64,000 nucleotides of DNA from positions 800,377-864,376 of the forward strand of contig NW_006921540.1 in assembly GCF_000340215.1 (NCBI RefSeq), in the 5' to 3' direction. Below, piece by piece: positions 1 to 11,699 of the stretch. The stretch comes from Pseudocercospora fijiensis CIRAD86. Taxonomy: Eukaryota; Ascomycota; Dothideomycetes; Mycosphaerellales; Mycosphaerellaceae. The position numbers were made by a program, and so were the translations under genes. Numbering within the stretch: the first letter of the stretch is position 1; every line of letters starts with the position of its first letter. Under the pieces are notes generated by a model. That model saw only the letters and a list, made by a program, of their open reading frames with translations, was not told the DNA's origin and did not search any database.

Positions 1-1238
1 ATATCAGCACCGGATGCACGCCACTCCTCCACAGCAGATATGGTGTCGACCAAGCGATGTAGACGAAGAATTGGTAATGCAGGCTGCGAGCACACAAGCA
101 CCCAATCATCACAGCGGACAGGATAGAAGTCAAAATGAAGTCCGGCGTGACCCTCCTCGAGATCCTGGCTTGATGTTCCTTCGATGGTGGTTTCGCGAGA
201 GCTCCAATGGCTTCTGGCAAACTCCAGTTGGACGGACGGAGCCAACGAGTCGTGATGAACGTGTACAGCAAGAAGAAATGTCCAGCCAGTAGTCCGTACG
301 AGAATCCTTTCGAATAGAACCTCTCCTCACCCACGAATCTCCAATTCACAGTCCACTTGTATAGGAAGACCCTAGAGAACTCGAACGCTCGAGAGAAATA
401 GTCCTTGGCGGAAGTATTCCCTCCAGTCAACGCTCCAGCAATGAACGGAAAAGCAAGCAAAATCTACAGAATCATCAGCACCATCCAAAATCTCAAACAT
501 TCCACACAACCTCACTCACCTGTACCACCAAAATCACCTGCCCCTGCCAAATCGCCCTATCCCTCCCAACTCCCAACCAAAGCACAACCCCCACCGCCGG
601 CAAAGCCAACACCAAACTCATCTTGACCCCAACACCCAAACTATACACCACCGCCCCAACCCCCCACCACTTTTTCTGCAACGCATAAACCCCCGCAAAC
701 AAAAACATCCCCGCAAAACAATCATTAAACATCCTCAGCATAAAAATACTATGAACCCTCCGACTCAAACTTAGTAACGGGAATATATAAGGTGGTACGC
801 CAGCTTGTCGATATGTTTGGATTACGATGTATAGAGTAAACAAGTAGAGGGCTGCGAAGAGGGTTTGTGCGAGGAAGATGTTTTCGCCGGAAGATGTGAG
901 GTTGTGGAGGGTGGTGTAGATGTAGATGTGGGCGGCTGGGTAGACGAGAGGACCTGTGTCGCCGGAGATTTTGGAATAGGTTCTTTCGCCACGGAGGTAG
1001 AGGGTTATTTGTTGCATGTAGGTTTTCCAGTCAATTTCTGTGTCTGGTGATATCCCTTTTGTTAGGAGCTGAGGGAGGTGGGAGATGTGTGTGTTGGTGG
1101 AGGGATTTTGTGCTTACAAGGAACCGTGGAGATGATGAGGGCGCATAATGCTGCGTCGCCGAGGATTTGGAGAGGTGCGAGCCATCTTGTGTGCTTGGGA
1201 TTTGTGAGTATGTCCCAGCTTTGATTAAGGAGGTTCAT
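1..1238 (-). CDS. ALG3: ALG3 dolichyl-P-Man:Man5GlcNAc2-PP-dolichol alpha-1,3-mannosyltransferase (3' end off window)
   Basis: ER membrane enzyme that adds the first dolichol-phosphate-mannose-derived mannose to the lipid-linked oligosaccharide for N-glycosylation. I read three exons on the minus strand: 1238-1118, 1043-520 and 463 to the window edge. Introns 1044-1117 (GTAAGC...CAG) and 464-519 (GTGAGT...TAG) restore the family motif [15 protein letters not shown] across the first junction. Further family hallmarks are [50 protein letters not shown] and, near the edge, [10 protein letters not shown]. Many hydrophobic segments fit a polytopic ER protein. The start at 1238 is chosen because it gives a short N-terminus running straight into the conserved region. 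Base composition is normal (bases 181-240 have 5 TpG, 3 CpA and 0 TpA), so the gene is not RIP-damaged. About 370 residues are visible and the C-terminus is missing. Confidence 0.95.
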
Positions 1239-1367
1239 TTTTGGCGATGGCGTGGTGTTCGTCCTTCCTTCACCAGGAGAAATGTTGCATATTGAAACGA
1301 AGCCCTTTGGATCGGAGGTCGGGCCGACAAACCAGGGATTGGAAAGCTTATTTTTGGACCTAGATAT
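1239..1367. promoter_or_regulatory. ALG3 upstream region, about 130 bp before the repeats begin
   Basis: This short stretch keeps CpA and TpG and shows no RIP signature. It is the only unmutated sequence between the ALG3 start codon and the transposon block, so the core promoter of ALG3 must lie here or inside the block. I see no clear TATA box or other named site. Confidence 0.45.
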
Positions 1368-1527
1368 TGTTGTGGATTAGTTAGCACTGCCAAGTGCTAA
1401 GGCCTAATTTCCTAGCGATATATATAGCCTCTAGCTTAGATAGAAACTTAATTCCTTTCCTTATATAATTCTATAGTTAATTAATTAATAACTTATTCTA
1501 CTTAGCTTAATTATAATAGGTTATAAG
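1368..1527 (+). mobile_element. Left border fragment of the nest, probably the copia LTR/leader
   Basis: TGTTGTGG at 1368 has the TG...-type start of an LTR and lies where unmutated host DNA gives way to TpA-rich DNA. A perfect 8-bp hairpin lies at 1381-1400 (TTAGCACT, loop GCCA, AGTGCTAA). The segment ends in ATAAG, the target duplication of Gypsy-1, so it is continuous with 9992 once Gypsy-1 is removed. That makes it part of the copia element that follows, most likely its 5' LTR or leader. I could not find a matching 3' LTR near 45.8-46.5 kb, so the assignment is an inference. Confidence 0.4.
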
Positions 1528-1746
1528 TATAAGAGAATACCCTTCTATACCGCCGAGACCCTTACTAGGCATCTACAAGGTACCCTAGAGGTGCCTCGCC
1601 GGTAACCCCGAGTTACCTAACTCTTAGTACTATAGGATAAGGCGCCTATTCCTACCTCGAGAATCGCTTATTCCTTAAGCGATATCGTTAAATACTAAGA
1701 CTACTATTTACTCGTATTAATACTCCCTATATACTACTTCCTTATA
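1528..1746 (+). repeat. Gypsy-1 5' LTR
   Basis: 219 bp, nearly identical to 9768-9986; most differences are the CpA/TpG to TpA type. Preceded by target duplication ATAAG (1523-1527). The LTR itself contains a copy of the GGTACC...GAGGTGCCTC palindrome at about 1565-1603. Confidence 0.93.
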
Positions 1747-1921
1747 GAATATCGCCTCTAAATCCTCCTTAGGAGTATAGCCGTACTAAGTACGACCTCT
1801 AAGTAGTAGTATCTACGTCGTCGGTACCTACTAGGCTCCTTCGAAGTACCTCTAAGCTACCCGAAAGCATCTCTAACTAGCGTACCTACTCCTAACGTAG
1901 TACTACCTACTTATTAGTACT

Positions 1922-3290
1922 ATGCCTCCTAAAGGAAGCGGTAGGGCTACCGGCGGAACCGGTATATCGTTATCTAAGGGAAAAGGTTCTAATATAAACC
2001 CTTTAGTAGAAGAATAAACATTCTCTACTAGACCTAGAGACTAACTTTAGGACGATAACGAAGAAGATAACGATACTACTCCGGACGATACTATAAGTAC
2101 CTTAAAGGGACCTCGTAGCTCCCGTATAAGTAGCTATACGGAATCCGGTCCTAAAGAAGAGGATTAGGACCTAAACCCTTAGGCTAATACCTAGTAGACG
2201 GTAAAGAATAATATTAATCGAGTTTCTCGACTTATTAATGCCCTCGATGCCTTACTACTAGAGGAATTAGAAGGCTAAGCCTTCGACGCTTACGTTTAGA
2301 AGCGTAAAACCCTTATAGATCTCCTTACCTCCTTTAAGAGTAAGATTGCTATTAAAAGGAAGAGGGTAGAGACCGTCGACGAGACCGCAAGTCCTACCGG
2401 CGCCTCGTAGGTACCTCTAGGGCCTCTAAGAGACCCCTTAATTAAGCTCTTTAAGAAAGATCCTCCCGAGCTTCTTACTATAAATAACTAAGCTTTTCTT
2501 AAGTAGGCCTAAGTATACGAGGCCCGCTTCTTCTATATAAATTGTACCGATCGAGACGGTACTAGACGCACTCTATAAGCGACTAGTAAGGTTAAACTAG
2601 TAGAGATTACTACTGCCGTTAAACGGCGTATCTAATCGTATATAGATAACTATACTAAGTTTAGATAGTCCGAGTATAAAGAACTTATTAAAGACACTAT
2701 TAGGCCTCTAGCTATATAGCAAGCCGAGAATGCTATATCCTACTAGGGTGCTATATACTACGCTAATTAACTAGTAATAAAGTTCTACGCCTATATAAAG
2801 AAGGTCGAAAGCTAAATCGAGCATAGTTTTCCTAAAGATAGATCGTATAAAACTGCACGTATCGACTTCTATTATACTAAGCTTCTAAAGGATATCTAAG
2901 TAGAGATTATCCGCATTAATAAGCTAATTTCGTTTTAGACCGTTAATAATCTCTTTAACGAGGTATACCGCATCGAAGACTCGGAGTCTATAAAGAAGAA
3001 AGATGCCGCTAAGAATACTCGCAATTCCGGCGGATCTTCTAAGCAAGCATCTAGTTCTAGAACCGATACCCCTCCTAGTACCTTGTAGGCACCTCTAAGG
3101 GGCCCTAGGGGTAGAGGTAGCGGTCGGGGTTAGTTTAGAAACCGTAGCCGAGGCTAAGCCTAGGGCGGATTAGCAAACCTAACCTCTAATTCCTCCGCCG
3201 GAGATAGCTAAGCCTCTACCGGTTCGGAAAATACGAAGCCCTAGTCGCTTCCCTTTCCTTGCTACGACTAGGGCCTAATACTAGAGGAAG
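1922..3290 (+). pseudogene. Gypsy-1 gag
   Basis: ATG at 1922 opens MPPKGSGRATGGTGISL and is the first plausible start after the LTR. The frame continues with TAG/TAA replacing Gln/Trp, first through an acidic region, then a helical region around 2480-3000 and a basic Gly/Arg-rich tail near 3100-3180 typical of a nucleocapsid part. A PFPCYD motif at about 3255 may be what is left of a zinc knuckle. Palindrome copies at about 2096, 2406 and 3070 are translated as Pro/Leu/Gly-rich runs. No intact protein can be made. Confidence 0.7.
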
Positions 3291-3299
3291 AGAACGACG

Positions 3300-6200
3300 T
3301 ATTATTATCGACGTTAAGGTGCCTTATAAGGGCCTTACGCGTACCCTTAAGGCACTAATCGATTATAGTGCCTAAATTAACCTTATCTCTTAGTATATAG
3401 CGAAAGTCCTAGACCTAGTACCGCTAGATCTAGTCCCTCCGAAAGTTACTTTCCTCGATAATAATTATATAACGATCTATAAGGCTTACTCCCTCTCTCC
3501 GATAGTAAAGGATAAGACGGGTACCGAGCGTACTATCCCTTAAACCTTTTAGGCTAGGACCTTTATAGGATACGATATAGTTTTAGGATAGGACTAGCTC
3601 GCCGATACTAATCCTCTTATCTCTTTCCGAAAGGGAACCTTTATCTAGAACCCGATTACCGGAGACCTAGAGGACTACTTTAAGGCGCCTAACAAGCCCC
3701 TCGGAGACTCCTATAAGGTCCTTACGAATAATCCTATCCGTCGTATTCTTATAGTAATCGTTAACGGATCGGCTACCTTCTAGCTTAAAGATAGCCGGTA
3801 TATTATTAGACCCGAAACTACTAACAAAGAACTACTAGGTAACAATCCTAACGTCGCTAGTACCTCGGAGGTACCTCTAGACTACCTCTATACCCCGGTA
3901 GTAGAGGCTCTTATAACCCTCTCCGCCTAAGGAGGAGGTAACCGCGATCCTGCTACTATCGATTGCAGTTAACAAGATCGTTAGTAGATCGGGGCACTTG
4001 TTGCTTATTCTAGGTTTAAAACCCTTTACGACCCTTACTCTAGATTAGCTTCGCTTCCCGGCTCTATCTGTTGGTATACTATTATCGCTACTACCGAAGT
4101 TTATTAAGAAGTACCCGAAGTATTTAAAGACTACGTTAATATCTTTAATACCGACCTTGCTAGTATTATTCCTTAGTATTCTTAGTACGACTATGCTATT
4201 AAACTAGAAGTAGGTAAAGTTCCTTTATAACTTCCTATTTATAACCTCTCGTAGAACGAATTAAAGACACTCCGCGAATACATCGATTAGGCTCTAGCTA
4301 AAGGCTAGATCCGGCCTAGCAAGTCCCTATACAGTGTACCTATCCTCTTTGTCCCTAAGAAGGATAGTAGTGTTCGTCTATATATTAACTATCGTAGCCT
4401 TAATAAGATTACTATTAAGGACCGCTATCTGTTACTACTTATTAGTAAGCTTCTCGATCGGCTTAGTAAGGCTAAGATCTTCTCTAAATTGGACCTTAAA
4501 GATACCTATTATCGTCTTCGTATTCGCGAAGGAGATAAATAGAAGACGGCTTTTAAGACTCGTTATAGACTATTCGAGTATCTCGTTATACCGTTTAGCC
4601 TAGCTAATACCCCTACTACTTTCTAATTATATATTAATTAAGCCCTTATAGGACTAGTTAATCGCATCTACGTAGTCTACTTAGACGATATCTTAATCTA
4701 TTCTAAGAACCCTAAAGAGTATAATAAGTATATCCGGATAGTCCTTAAAAGACTACGTTAATAGAAGCTATATACTAAGCCTTCTAAGTGCGAATTCTAT
4801 ACTAAGTATATAGAATTCTTAGGGTTTATTGTTACTCTAGAGGGTATCGTTATAGATAAAAAGCGGGTAAAGGCTATCTAAGATTAGCCTATACCTCGTA
4901 GTTATAGAGACGTTTAAGTCTTCTTAGGTTTCGCTAACTTCTATCGACGTTTTATATAGGGATATTTACGTATCGCCCGCCTATTAAATAAGTTGTTAGC
5001 TAGCGGGAAGTTAGAAGAGAAAGGGAAGAGGAAGAAGAAGGTTGTTAGAGGGCTATAGTAATAGACAGAAGATGCCGAAGAATCGTTTCGTACTTTAAAG
5101 CAGGCCTTCTAAGAAGCTCCTATCTTGCGATACTTCGACCCTACTTTACCGATTATAGTTATTACTAATGCCTTAGATACGGCCTATACTAGTATCCTCC
5201 TCTAACTAGGTACCTCGGAGGTACCTTATTAGTACTACTAGTACCCTATTGCCTACTACTCTAAGAGTTTTGTAGGCGCGTAGATCCGTTATAGTATACT
5301 AGATAAAGAATTAATAGCGATTTCCGAATGCTTTAAAGTCTAGCGATACTACCTTAAAGGAGTAGCGCATCCGATTAGAGTTATAACGGACTATTATAAC
5401 CTAAAGTACTTTATAACGACTTAGGAGCTTAATAGCCGTTAAGCCCGTATTACTAAACGCCTTACTACTTATAACTTTACGATCGAGTATAAGAAGGGAA
5501 TATCTAATCTATCGGACGGTCTCTCCCGCCGTCCTAACTACTTCGATAGGTTTAAGGATAATACTAAACGCAGAGAGCTAAGGGACCTCTTACCTAGCCT
5601 TAAGCGTTAGTTAGAAGTTACCCGGGACCCGCGGCCTACCGTAGAGGCACCTCGCGGGCCCCTCGCGACTATATCGGTAGAATAGTCCTCTCCTACGGAC
5701 TCGCCCGAGGGTAGTTAAACAGATTATTTAACGATAGTAAGCCTCTGCCTCTAAGAAGAGAACGAGGACTTAGATAACTACGCTTTCGATAATGTCGTCG
5801 GACTATACCTTACTAGGGCAGGACCGACGGCTAGTACTAAGAACCGCAACCTCTTAATACCTCGCTGTCTTATTACTACGGTAGTAGATAGTAAAACGGC
5901 GTACGCTATCGAGCTACTAGCGTCCCTTATAGACCTTATTCGGGAAGCTTAGTAAAAGGACGCTTTTATAGAAGACATCCGAACTAGAGCTACGTAGGCG
6001 GCCGGAAGCGGTATAGATAAGGTACTAATAGAGCCCCTCCTAGGTACCTTAAAGGCACCTTAGCGCCCTTAGCTAGAAGGATACTAGGAATTCGATAATA
6101 ATAACCTTCTTCGTTGCGACGGAAAAGTATATATTCCTAGCTTTATACCTCTTAAGTAAGAGATCCTTCGATAGAATTACGATAATCCTATCGCCGGGCA

Positions 6201-7515
6201 CTATAGTACCGTACGAACTTAATATATTATCGCTGCTAAGTACTATTAGCCTAGGATTACTAAAGAAGTATCCGAATACGTCTCCTAATACGATGTCTAT
6301 TAAAGAACGAAAACTAAACACTATAAGCCTTATAGTCGGCTACGCCCGCTAGAGGTCCCTAAGGTACTCTAGAGGTACCTCTCTATAGACTTTATTACTA
6401 GGTTACCGCCTTCTATTAGGTTTAGAGGTCGTGTATATAATTCCGTCTTAGTTATTATCGATCGATTTTCTAAAATAGTACGTTACTTCCCTGTTACAAA
6501 GGATATTAACACGGTTGTACTAGTAGAGCTTTTCTTTAATAAGGTCGTCTATAATACCGGAGCTCCTAATAAGTTAGTTTCTAATCGGGGATTAATCTTT
6601 ACTAGTGCTTACTAGAGTACTTTCTATTACTATCTCGCTATTAAACGCCGTCTTAGCACTACTTTTTATCCTTAGACCGATAGTTAGACCGAGCGTATAA
6701 ACTAGTAGCTTAAGAACTATCTTTATATCTACTATAATTAGGACTAAGACGATTAGGCTCGGTTGCTATATACTACTACGTTTGCTTATAATAGTAAGCC
6801 GCATAATAGACTTAGTAGTAAATCTCTAATTAAGGTTGCCTTTAGTATTAAACCGAACCTTCCTAATAGTATTAAGATCGTATCGAGTAGGGAGTACCTA
6901 CCTCTAGGGTACCTCGATAGTACCTCGCTAGTACCGCCGAGGACTAAGAAGCTCGCGGAAGAAGCGTATACGTTTCTATCCGATAGACTAAAAGACTTCG
7001 AAGAAGCTCGCTCCTCGCTCTAGTATACTTAGGAGCTATAATAACGCTACTATAATAGAGTAACGAAGGATAAGCACTTCGCTATCGGTAATTAAGTCCT
7101 ATTATCGGTAAAGAATATTCGTACGAAGCGTCTTTACCGCAAGCTCGATAATAAATATCTTAGACCTTTTACTATTATAGAGCGCTTCGGAAGCTAGGCT
7201 TATAAGCTTAACCTGCCTCCGTCGATAAAGCGCTTATATTCGGTGTTCTATATATCGCTACTAGAAGGATATAACGCTCGTAAAGGCTACTAGCTATCCC
7301 CTATCGACGATATTAAGGAGGATAGATCGGAGGAAGAATATAAGGTCGAGGAGATCGTCGCTTTTAAAGGAAGAGGAAAGAACAAGAAGTTTAGGGTTAG
7401 ATAGAAGGGATATTTACCTAAATAGGACGATTAGATAACGGAAGAGCAGTTAGCTTATTCTCTAAATCTACTCGTAGAGTATAAGGAGAAGATTAAAAAC
7501 GCCGCCGGTATCTAA
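3300..7515 (+). pseudogene. Gypsy-1 pol: protease, RT, RNase H, integrase, chromodomain
   Basis: One frame, broken only by RIP-type stops, holds the gypsy order. Protease: ALIDYSA at about 3349-3369 (a retropepsin-like site with an altered D-S-G). RT: about 4270-5000, with VPILFVPKKDSSVRLY and catalytic VYLDDILIYS at 4675-4704. RNase H: about 5080-5560, ending in a NLSDGLSRRP-type motif. Integrase: about 6110-7250, with LSIDFITRLPP near 6390, VSNRGLIFTS near 6580 (the second catalytic Asp reads as Asn) and TERIN near 6690. Chromodomain: about 7340-7500, with EEYKVEEIVAFKGRGKN and FRVR-stop-KGYLPK, where the stop replaces Trp. The chromodomain suggests a chromovirus targeting heterochromatin. 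Confidence 0.88.
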
Positions 7516-7829
7516 AGCACTATAGAGGTACCTCGGAGGCCCTCTAAGAGGGCTCGTAAGACCCTACCGACGACTAAAGCATCTTCTTCTCGTCGGCCTA
7601 GTCTCCGACTAAGGGCAAATTAAAACAGTACTAGTAGATAAACTTTATAGAAGTTATTAATATTACCGGGCAACTGTTATTAATTTCCTAGCTATCTAAA
7701 GTATCCTCTTCTTATTTAGGATAATAGTATTAAAAGTATACCCGTTCGTAGAACCTTCCTATCTCTACTTATACGCTAAGCGTACTTAAGGTATTCTCGA
7801 GTCGCGTATATTCTCGCTCGAAAATTTAT

Positions 7830-9100
7830 AAAAACAATACTCTATACCCTACCCGCTTAACCTAAATCCCTCGTAGGTACCTCCGATACCTCTCGAAAAT
7901 CCCTTAGCGGACTTTACGGCTAAGGAAGATTAGACGCTAAAACTTCGTACTAAGATGCTCCTTACTAATCGCCTTAAAGTACTGCTACTCTATCTCCCTA
8001 TCGATAGTTATATTCTAACCCTCGGCGGTTAGATCGACTAAGCGACCCTTCGAGAAAGCCTCCTAAGCCGCCTAATAGTTAGCCTTTAGCTAGTTATCGT
8101 AATTCGACTAATCCTAGCTAGAGAGTTCGCAGTTAAGGAGATTGTCGTTCTTTAGGCGAAGGCGGATACGGTTATAGCCTACCTATATCTTATCGGCGTA
8201 GTTACGCTAATCCGCCTTACGGCGAAGAGTGTCTTAATAAAGAGCGCTATAGTTATTAATACTTACCTTAGCGCGGCGACGGAGGTACTCGAGAAAATTA
8301 GCTATACGCTATATTATAGGAGGGATCTATATAGCGGATTAGCGGGTGCCTCTAAGGCGCCTCGTAGGTAATACTTATAGGCTTACAACCCTAACTCTAT
8401 ATAGGTCTATATCGGCCGTACTTTATATCTTCCTTAAATTCGTAGCTATCTAGTATAGAGAGCTACTTACCGATAGTTATCTTATTTGTACCGATATTCT
8501 AGCTTCTACGGACGCACTCGAGATAGATAGCGTAGCTAGTACGAAGCTCTAGGCGAGGTTCGAGAACCGGACTTACTCTATAGAAGTTAAATAGGACGTC
8601 CTTAGAAGGGGTATTAGCCTCGCTATCGATATAGAGGCGGCTATCGTTATAGTACTCTAAGGGGCTGCCGCGACCTAAGGTCTTCTAAGCGTACGCAAAC
8701 GAGTTGTCCGAAGTACTACGCGGTATACCGCTGCCGCCTTAATTAATAGGAGTAAAGTTGTAACTACTGCTACTACTAGAACCTAAAGCTATAATAAAAG
8801 GGTCGGCGAGAGTTAGCTCTTATAATAATAGCGGTAATAGTAGTGCTTAAGAGGTATTAGCCTTAGTGTTTAAAGGACTAGGAGAAGTATATTAGAGCGG
8901 AGTAGTATCGAGCGGGCGATCTAATACTAGTTAGTATTAATAAAAAGAAGAAGAAGGTTGTTTAACGAAACGCGTGCTTTTAACCCTAGCGACCTATACT
9001 TATTTCGCGTATAGACGCTTCTAGTACCTTATAGGCACCTCGGCGGTAACTCTAAGAGGTCGCGAGTAAAGCGTATATAACGTAGGTAACGCAAAGGGTC
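7830..9100 (-). pseudogene. Gypsy-1 antisense ORF, unknown product
   Basis: Between the end of pol and the 3' LTR the minus strand has long coding-like frames whose only stops are RIP-type. One stretch (about 8820-8270) is Asp/Ser-rich and includes SDNSFAYA and NTPSKDVLFNFYRVSP. A second, in a different frame (about 8310-7830), is basic and includes INNYSALYQDTLRRKAD and KDNLLNCEL-like text. The frames overlap near 8300, where GTAAGT could be a splice donor. I do not recognise the protein. The sense strand of the same stretch is less coherent. Bases 9101-9753 may extend it but I cannot fix a frame. Confidence 0.4.
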
Positions 9101-9753
9101 GGCGTAATAAACATATCCTTATTAATCGTTATCCCTAGTAAAAACTAAGCGTACCGACCTCGACTACTTCTACGCTTTAGCGTATAAGCACTCTTTATGT
9201 TTCCTAGGGAAACTATAGTATTTAGTAGATATCGAGGGCGAAATTAGGAGAAGGAGAAAGTAGAAGAAAAATACGCGATTATCTAATTCCTAGTAGTAAA
9301 CAAACCCTATATATAAAAGTTCCCTAAGTAAAGGAGCAAGTACCGCAAAGGTACCGTAACCCTACCTTAAAGGTAATAGGAACAAACAGCACGTTCTAAG
9401 GCTAAGCCTAATAAGCGTAACCGCCGAGCGGATACCTATATATACGGTAACGACTACGCCTTAGCGAATAGCTCTTTAGTCGTTTAGCGCTTGCCGTCGA
9501 TACTAGAGGTTTCTACTAGAAGTAGGGCGAAGGTCTATATAGGACTACTCCCTAGCGCCCTACTCTTCTTAGGGCGTAAGCCCTATATAGAGGCACCTTA
9601 GAGGTACCTCTATCCTACTATCGACGTTCCGTAGTAATATTTCTACTACTAGACCGCGTATCGCTATACTAACCTAGTAGCGGCGCAAGAAAGCGCAAGT
9701 AGTAGAGGAGGTAGCGGCGCGGGAAAAATATATAACCTAAGGATAGGCTATCG

Positions 9754-9767
9754 AGAGGGGGGGATAC
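9754..9767 (+). other. Gypsy-1 polypurine tract
   Basis: A purine run GAGAGGGGGGGATA directly before the 3' LTR is in the place and of the type that primes plus-strand DNA synthesis. Confidence 0.7.
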
Positions 9768-9986
9768 TATAAGGGAATACCCTTCTATACCGCCGAGACC
9801 CTTACTAGGTACCTATAAGGTACCCTAGAGGTGCCTCGCCGGTAACCCCGAGTTACCTAACTCTTAGCACTATAGGATAAGGCGCCTATTCCTACCTCGA
9901 GAATCGCTCGTTCCTTAGGCGATATCGTTAAATGCTAAGACTACTATTTACTCGTGTTAATACTCTCTATACACTACTTCCTTATA
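9768..9986 (+). repeat. Gypsy-1 3' LTR
   Basis: 219 bp, pairs with 1528-1746; followed by the duplication ATAAG (9987-9991). Confidence 0.93.
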
Positions 9987-9991
9987 ATAAG

Positions 9992-11249
9992 CCCGGCGTA
10001 TACGCTTACCTATCCTAACTAATATAGACGAATTGTTATTATAGAGATACTAGTTTAAAGCTAATTCTACTAGCTATAGATTAAGTAATACCTCTAGAGT
10101 TAACTACCGAAATAGGGCTACCCTGCACTTAGTACTAAATTAGATCTAACTAATAATTAGCACCTATAAGCTAAGCGAGCTAAGAAAGAGCTTAGCAGTA
10201 TAGCTAATACTAAAGAATCCGTAAAAAGCATAAAGGAAAATCGCATCCTTACGAGGACGACTAACTTTTTATTATAGAGATAGATCCTTTAGAAAGAGCT
10301 ACTAAAGGAGAAAGTGTATAGATATATACTTTATAACTTAAAATAGGCAAAGCTATACTATAAGCCTCTTAGAATCGACTACGCTAATAATCCGACTTTT
10401 AATAAAGCCCTAAGAGAGTTTATAGAGAAATATAGCATTGCTATAGGCATTCTAGTTGAGATAATATTACTAGATCTAAGACCTAACTTTAGGAGCATAA
10501 TTACCTAGAAGACTACTAAGGACTACTACGAGACTATAGCAGCTATATACTAACTAATTATTATAGTAGATATCTATAATACCCTAAAGGATTTTAGAAC
10601 AGTTACTCTTAAGTAAGCAAAATCTAATAGCACCTTTAGGTACTATAAAGACTTCTAAGTATAGGTATAGAAGTATAAAACAGCTACTAAGCAGTTTAAA
10701 AGAGTATATAGTATTAAGCCTAAGGATATCAAGATCCTAGATATAATAATTAGGATACTTTTTATTAATAGTCTTTAGTACTATAAATAGCTTAGAAGCT
10801 AGAGGCATAATAATAAACTAGAAGGGACTAGCTAGACTCTCGAAGCAATAATTACATCCCTTAGGAAGGAAAAGCCTCTAAGGTTATAGAACTAGCAACA
10901 AGGCAAGGCCTTTATAGTTATCTCTAATATTGAGGTTAGGGATAATAATAAGCAGTGTTAGCACTACAAGTATAAGCATACTAATACAAAGTACTAGAAA
11001 CAATATCCTAATAGAAAGCTATCTAAGGATAAGGACAAGTTAAAGAAAAAGTTAAAAGACAAGGATAAGTCTAAATCGAAAAACAAGGATAAATCTAAGT
11101 CTAAGAACAAGGCTATAGCTACTAGAAAAGATAATAGCAGCGATAATAACGATAAGTGTGAATTAGGTTCTAACTCGGAAGGCTAGGCTTTAGGGGCATA
11201 TATCGTACTAACCCTAGCCTAAACATCCGTTAATTAAAGTCTAACTCCT
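9992..11249 (+). pseudogene. Copia gag (5' portion of the split copia element)
   Basis: A plus-strand coding region from about 10150, after a leader, runs through a helical gag body to a zinc knuckle at 10956-11000. The knuckle reads CQHYKYKHTNTKYQKQYP, a CCHC box in which two Cys became Tyr by RIP. It is followed by a Lys/Asp-rich tail (KDKDKLKKKLKDKDKSKSKN). The reading stops at 11249 where Gypsy-2 is inserted and resumes at 42490 with the copia protease. The 5' side is interrupted by Gypsy-1. Confidence 0.75.
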
Positions 11250-11595
11250 TGTTACGGATCTGATTGGTTAGAGTCCTTATATGATCTTAGAGCGACGCTA
11301 AGACTAGTAGGCTAAGCTGTCGCTCTATCTTACTAGGAGCGATAGGAGCGGTCGAGAGCGACAGCGTCGCTTACGTCGCTTACGACTATAGACAAGATGT
11401 CTCCTTTGTATTTAGGAACGCCGGAATACCCTTATAGCTCGAGGCGTTCAACTTATATTACCTACTTACTAATTAGAATTACCTTTGTACTAATTATTCT
11501 GTCTCTACCTCCCGCTTATATTAGCCTCTCTAAAGAAGCCTCGGCTTGCACGTAATAAGAAGTTACCTAACGATCTGTCGCGAGTAACCGTAACA
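11250..11595 (+). repeat. Gypsy-2 5' LTR
   Basis: 346 bp. It matches 35005-35051 joined to 42186-42484 (47 + 299 = 346). Differences from the 3' copy are mostly CpA/TpG to TpA here, e.g. TTGG in the 3' LTR near 42363 is TTAG here, so this copy is the more RIP-damaged. Confidence 0.93.
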
Positions 11596-11699
11596 CTTTA
11601 AACGCCCTTAGGATAAGTACCTTATTACAAGTCGGAAGGGGAACTCCCGCCTCTAGCGAGATAGGCAGTACTCGACGTACTACCTCTAGTATTAGCAAT

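Larger units (their letters stand above)
1565..9612. repeat. Dispersed GGTACCTC/GAGGTACC palindrome family inside Gypsy-1
   Basis: About 16 short sites resemble GGTACCTC followed by GAGGTACC or a GGCACCT/GGGCCCCT variant. Approximate starts: 1565, 2096, 2406, 3070, 3318, 3862, 5208, 5638, 6039, 6353, 6888, 7522, 7874, 8345, 9018 and 9586. They occur in the LTR, gag, every part of pol and the antisense ORF, and inside pol they keep the reading frame (for example LGTSEVPY at 5208). They are not seen at this density in the other elements. Confidence 0.7.
1528..9986 (+). mobile_element. Gypsy-1: full-length Ty3/gypsy chromovirus, RIP-inactivated
   Basis: 8,459-bp LTR retrotransposon. Both LTRs are 219 bp, start TATAAG and end TTATA (RIP forms of TG...CA ends), and are flanked by the 5-bp duplication ATAAG at 1523-1527 and 9987-9991. 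Internal order is gag, protease, RT, RNase H, integrase, chromodomain, then about 2.2 kb with an antisense ORF before a purine tract. All frames are broken by TAA/TAG at Gln and Trp positions. Bases 5461-5520, for example, contain no CpA, no TpG and 10 TpA. The element sits inside the copia leader. A GGTACCTC-type palindrome is scattered along its length. Confidence 0.93.

Noticed and set aside
14..292. Plus-strand ORF over ALG3
   Set aside because: It is antisense to ALG3 exon 3, which has clear family motifs on the minus strand. The same holds for 405-626 and 865-1050, and for 130-330, which is a wrong minus frame.
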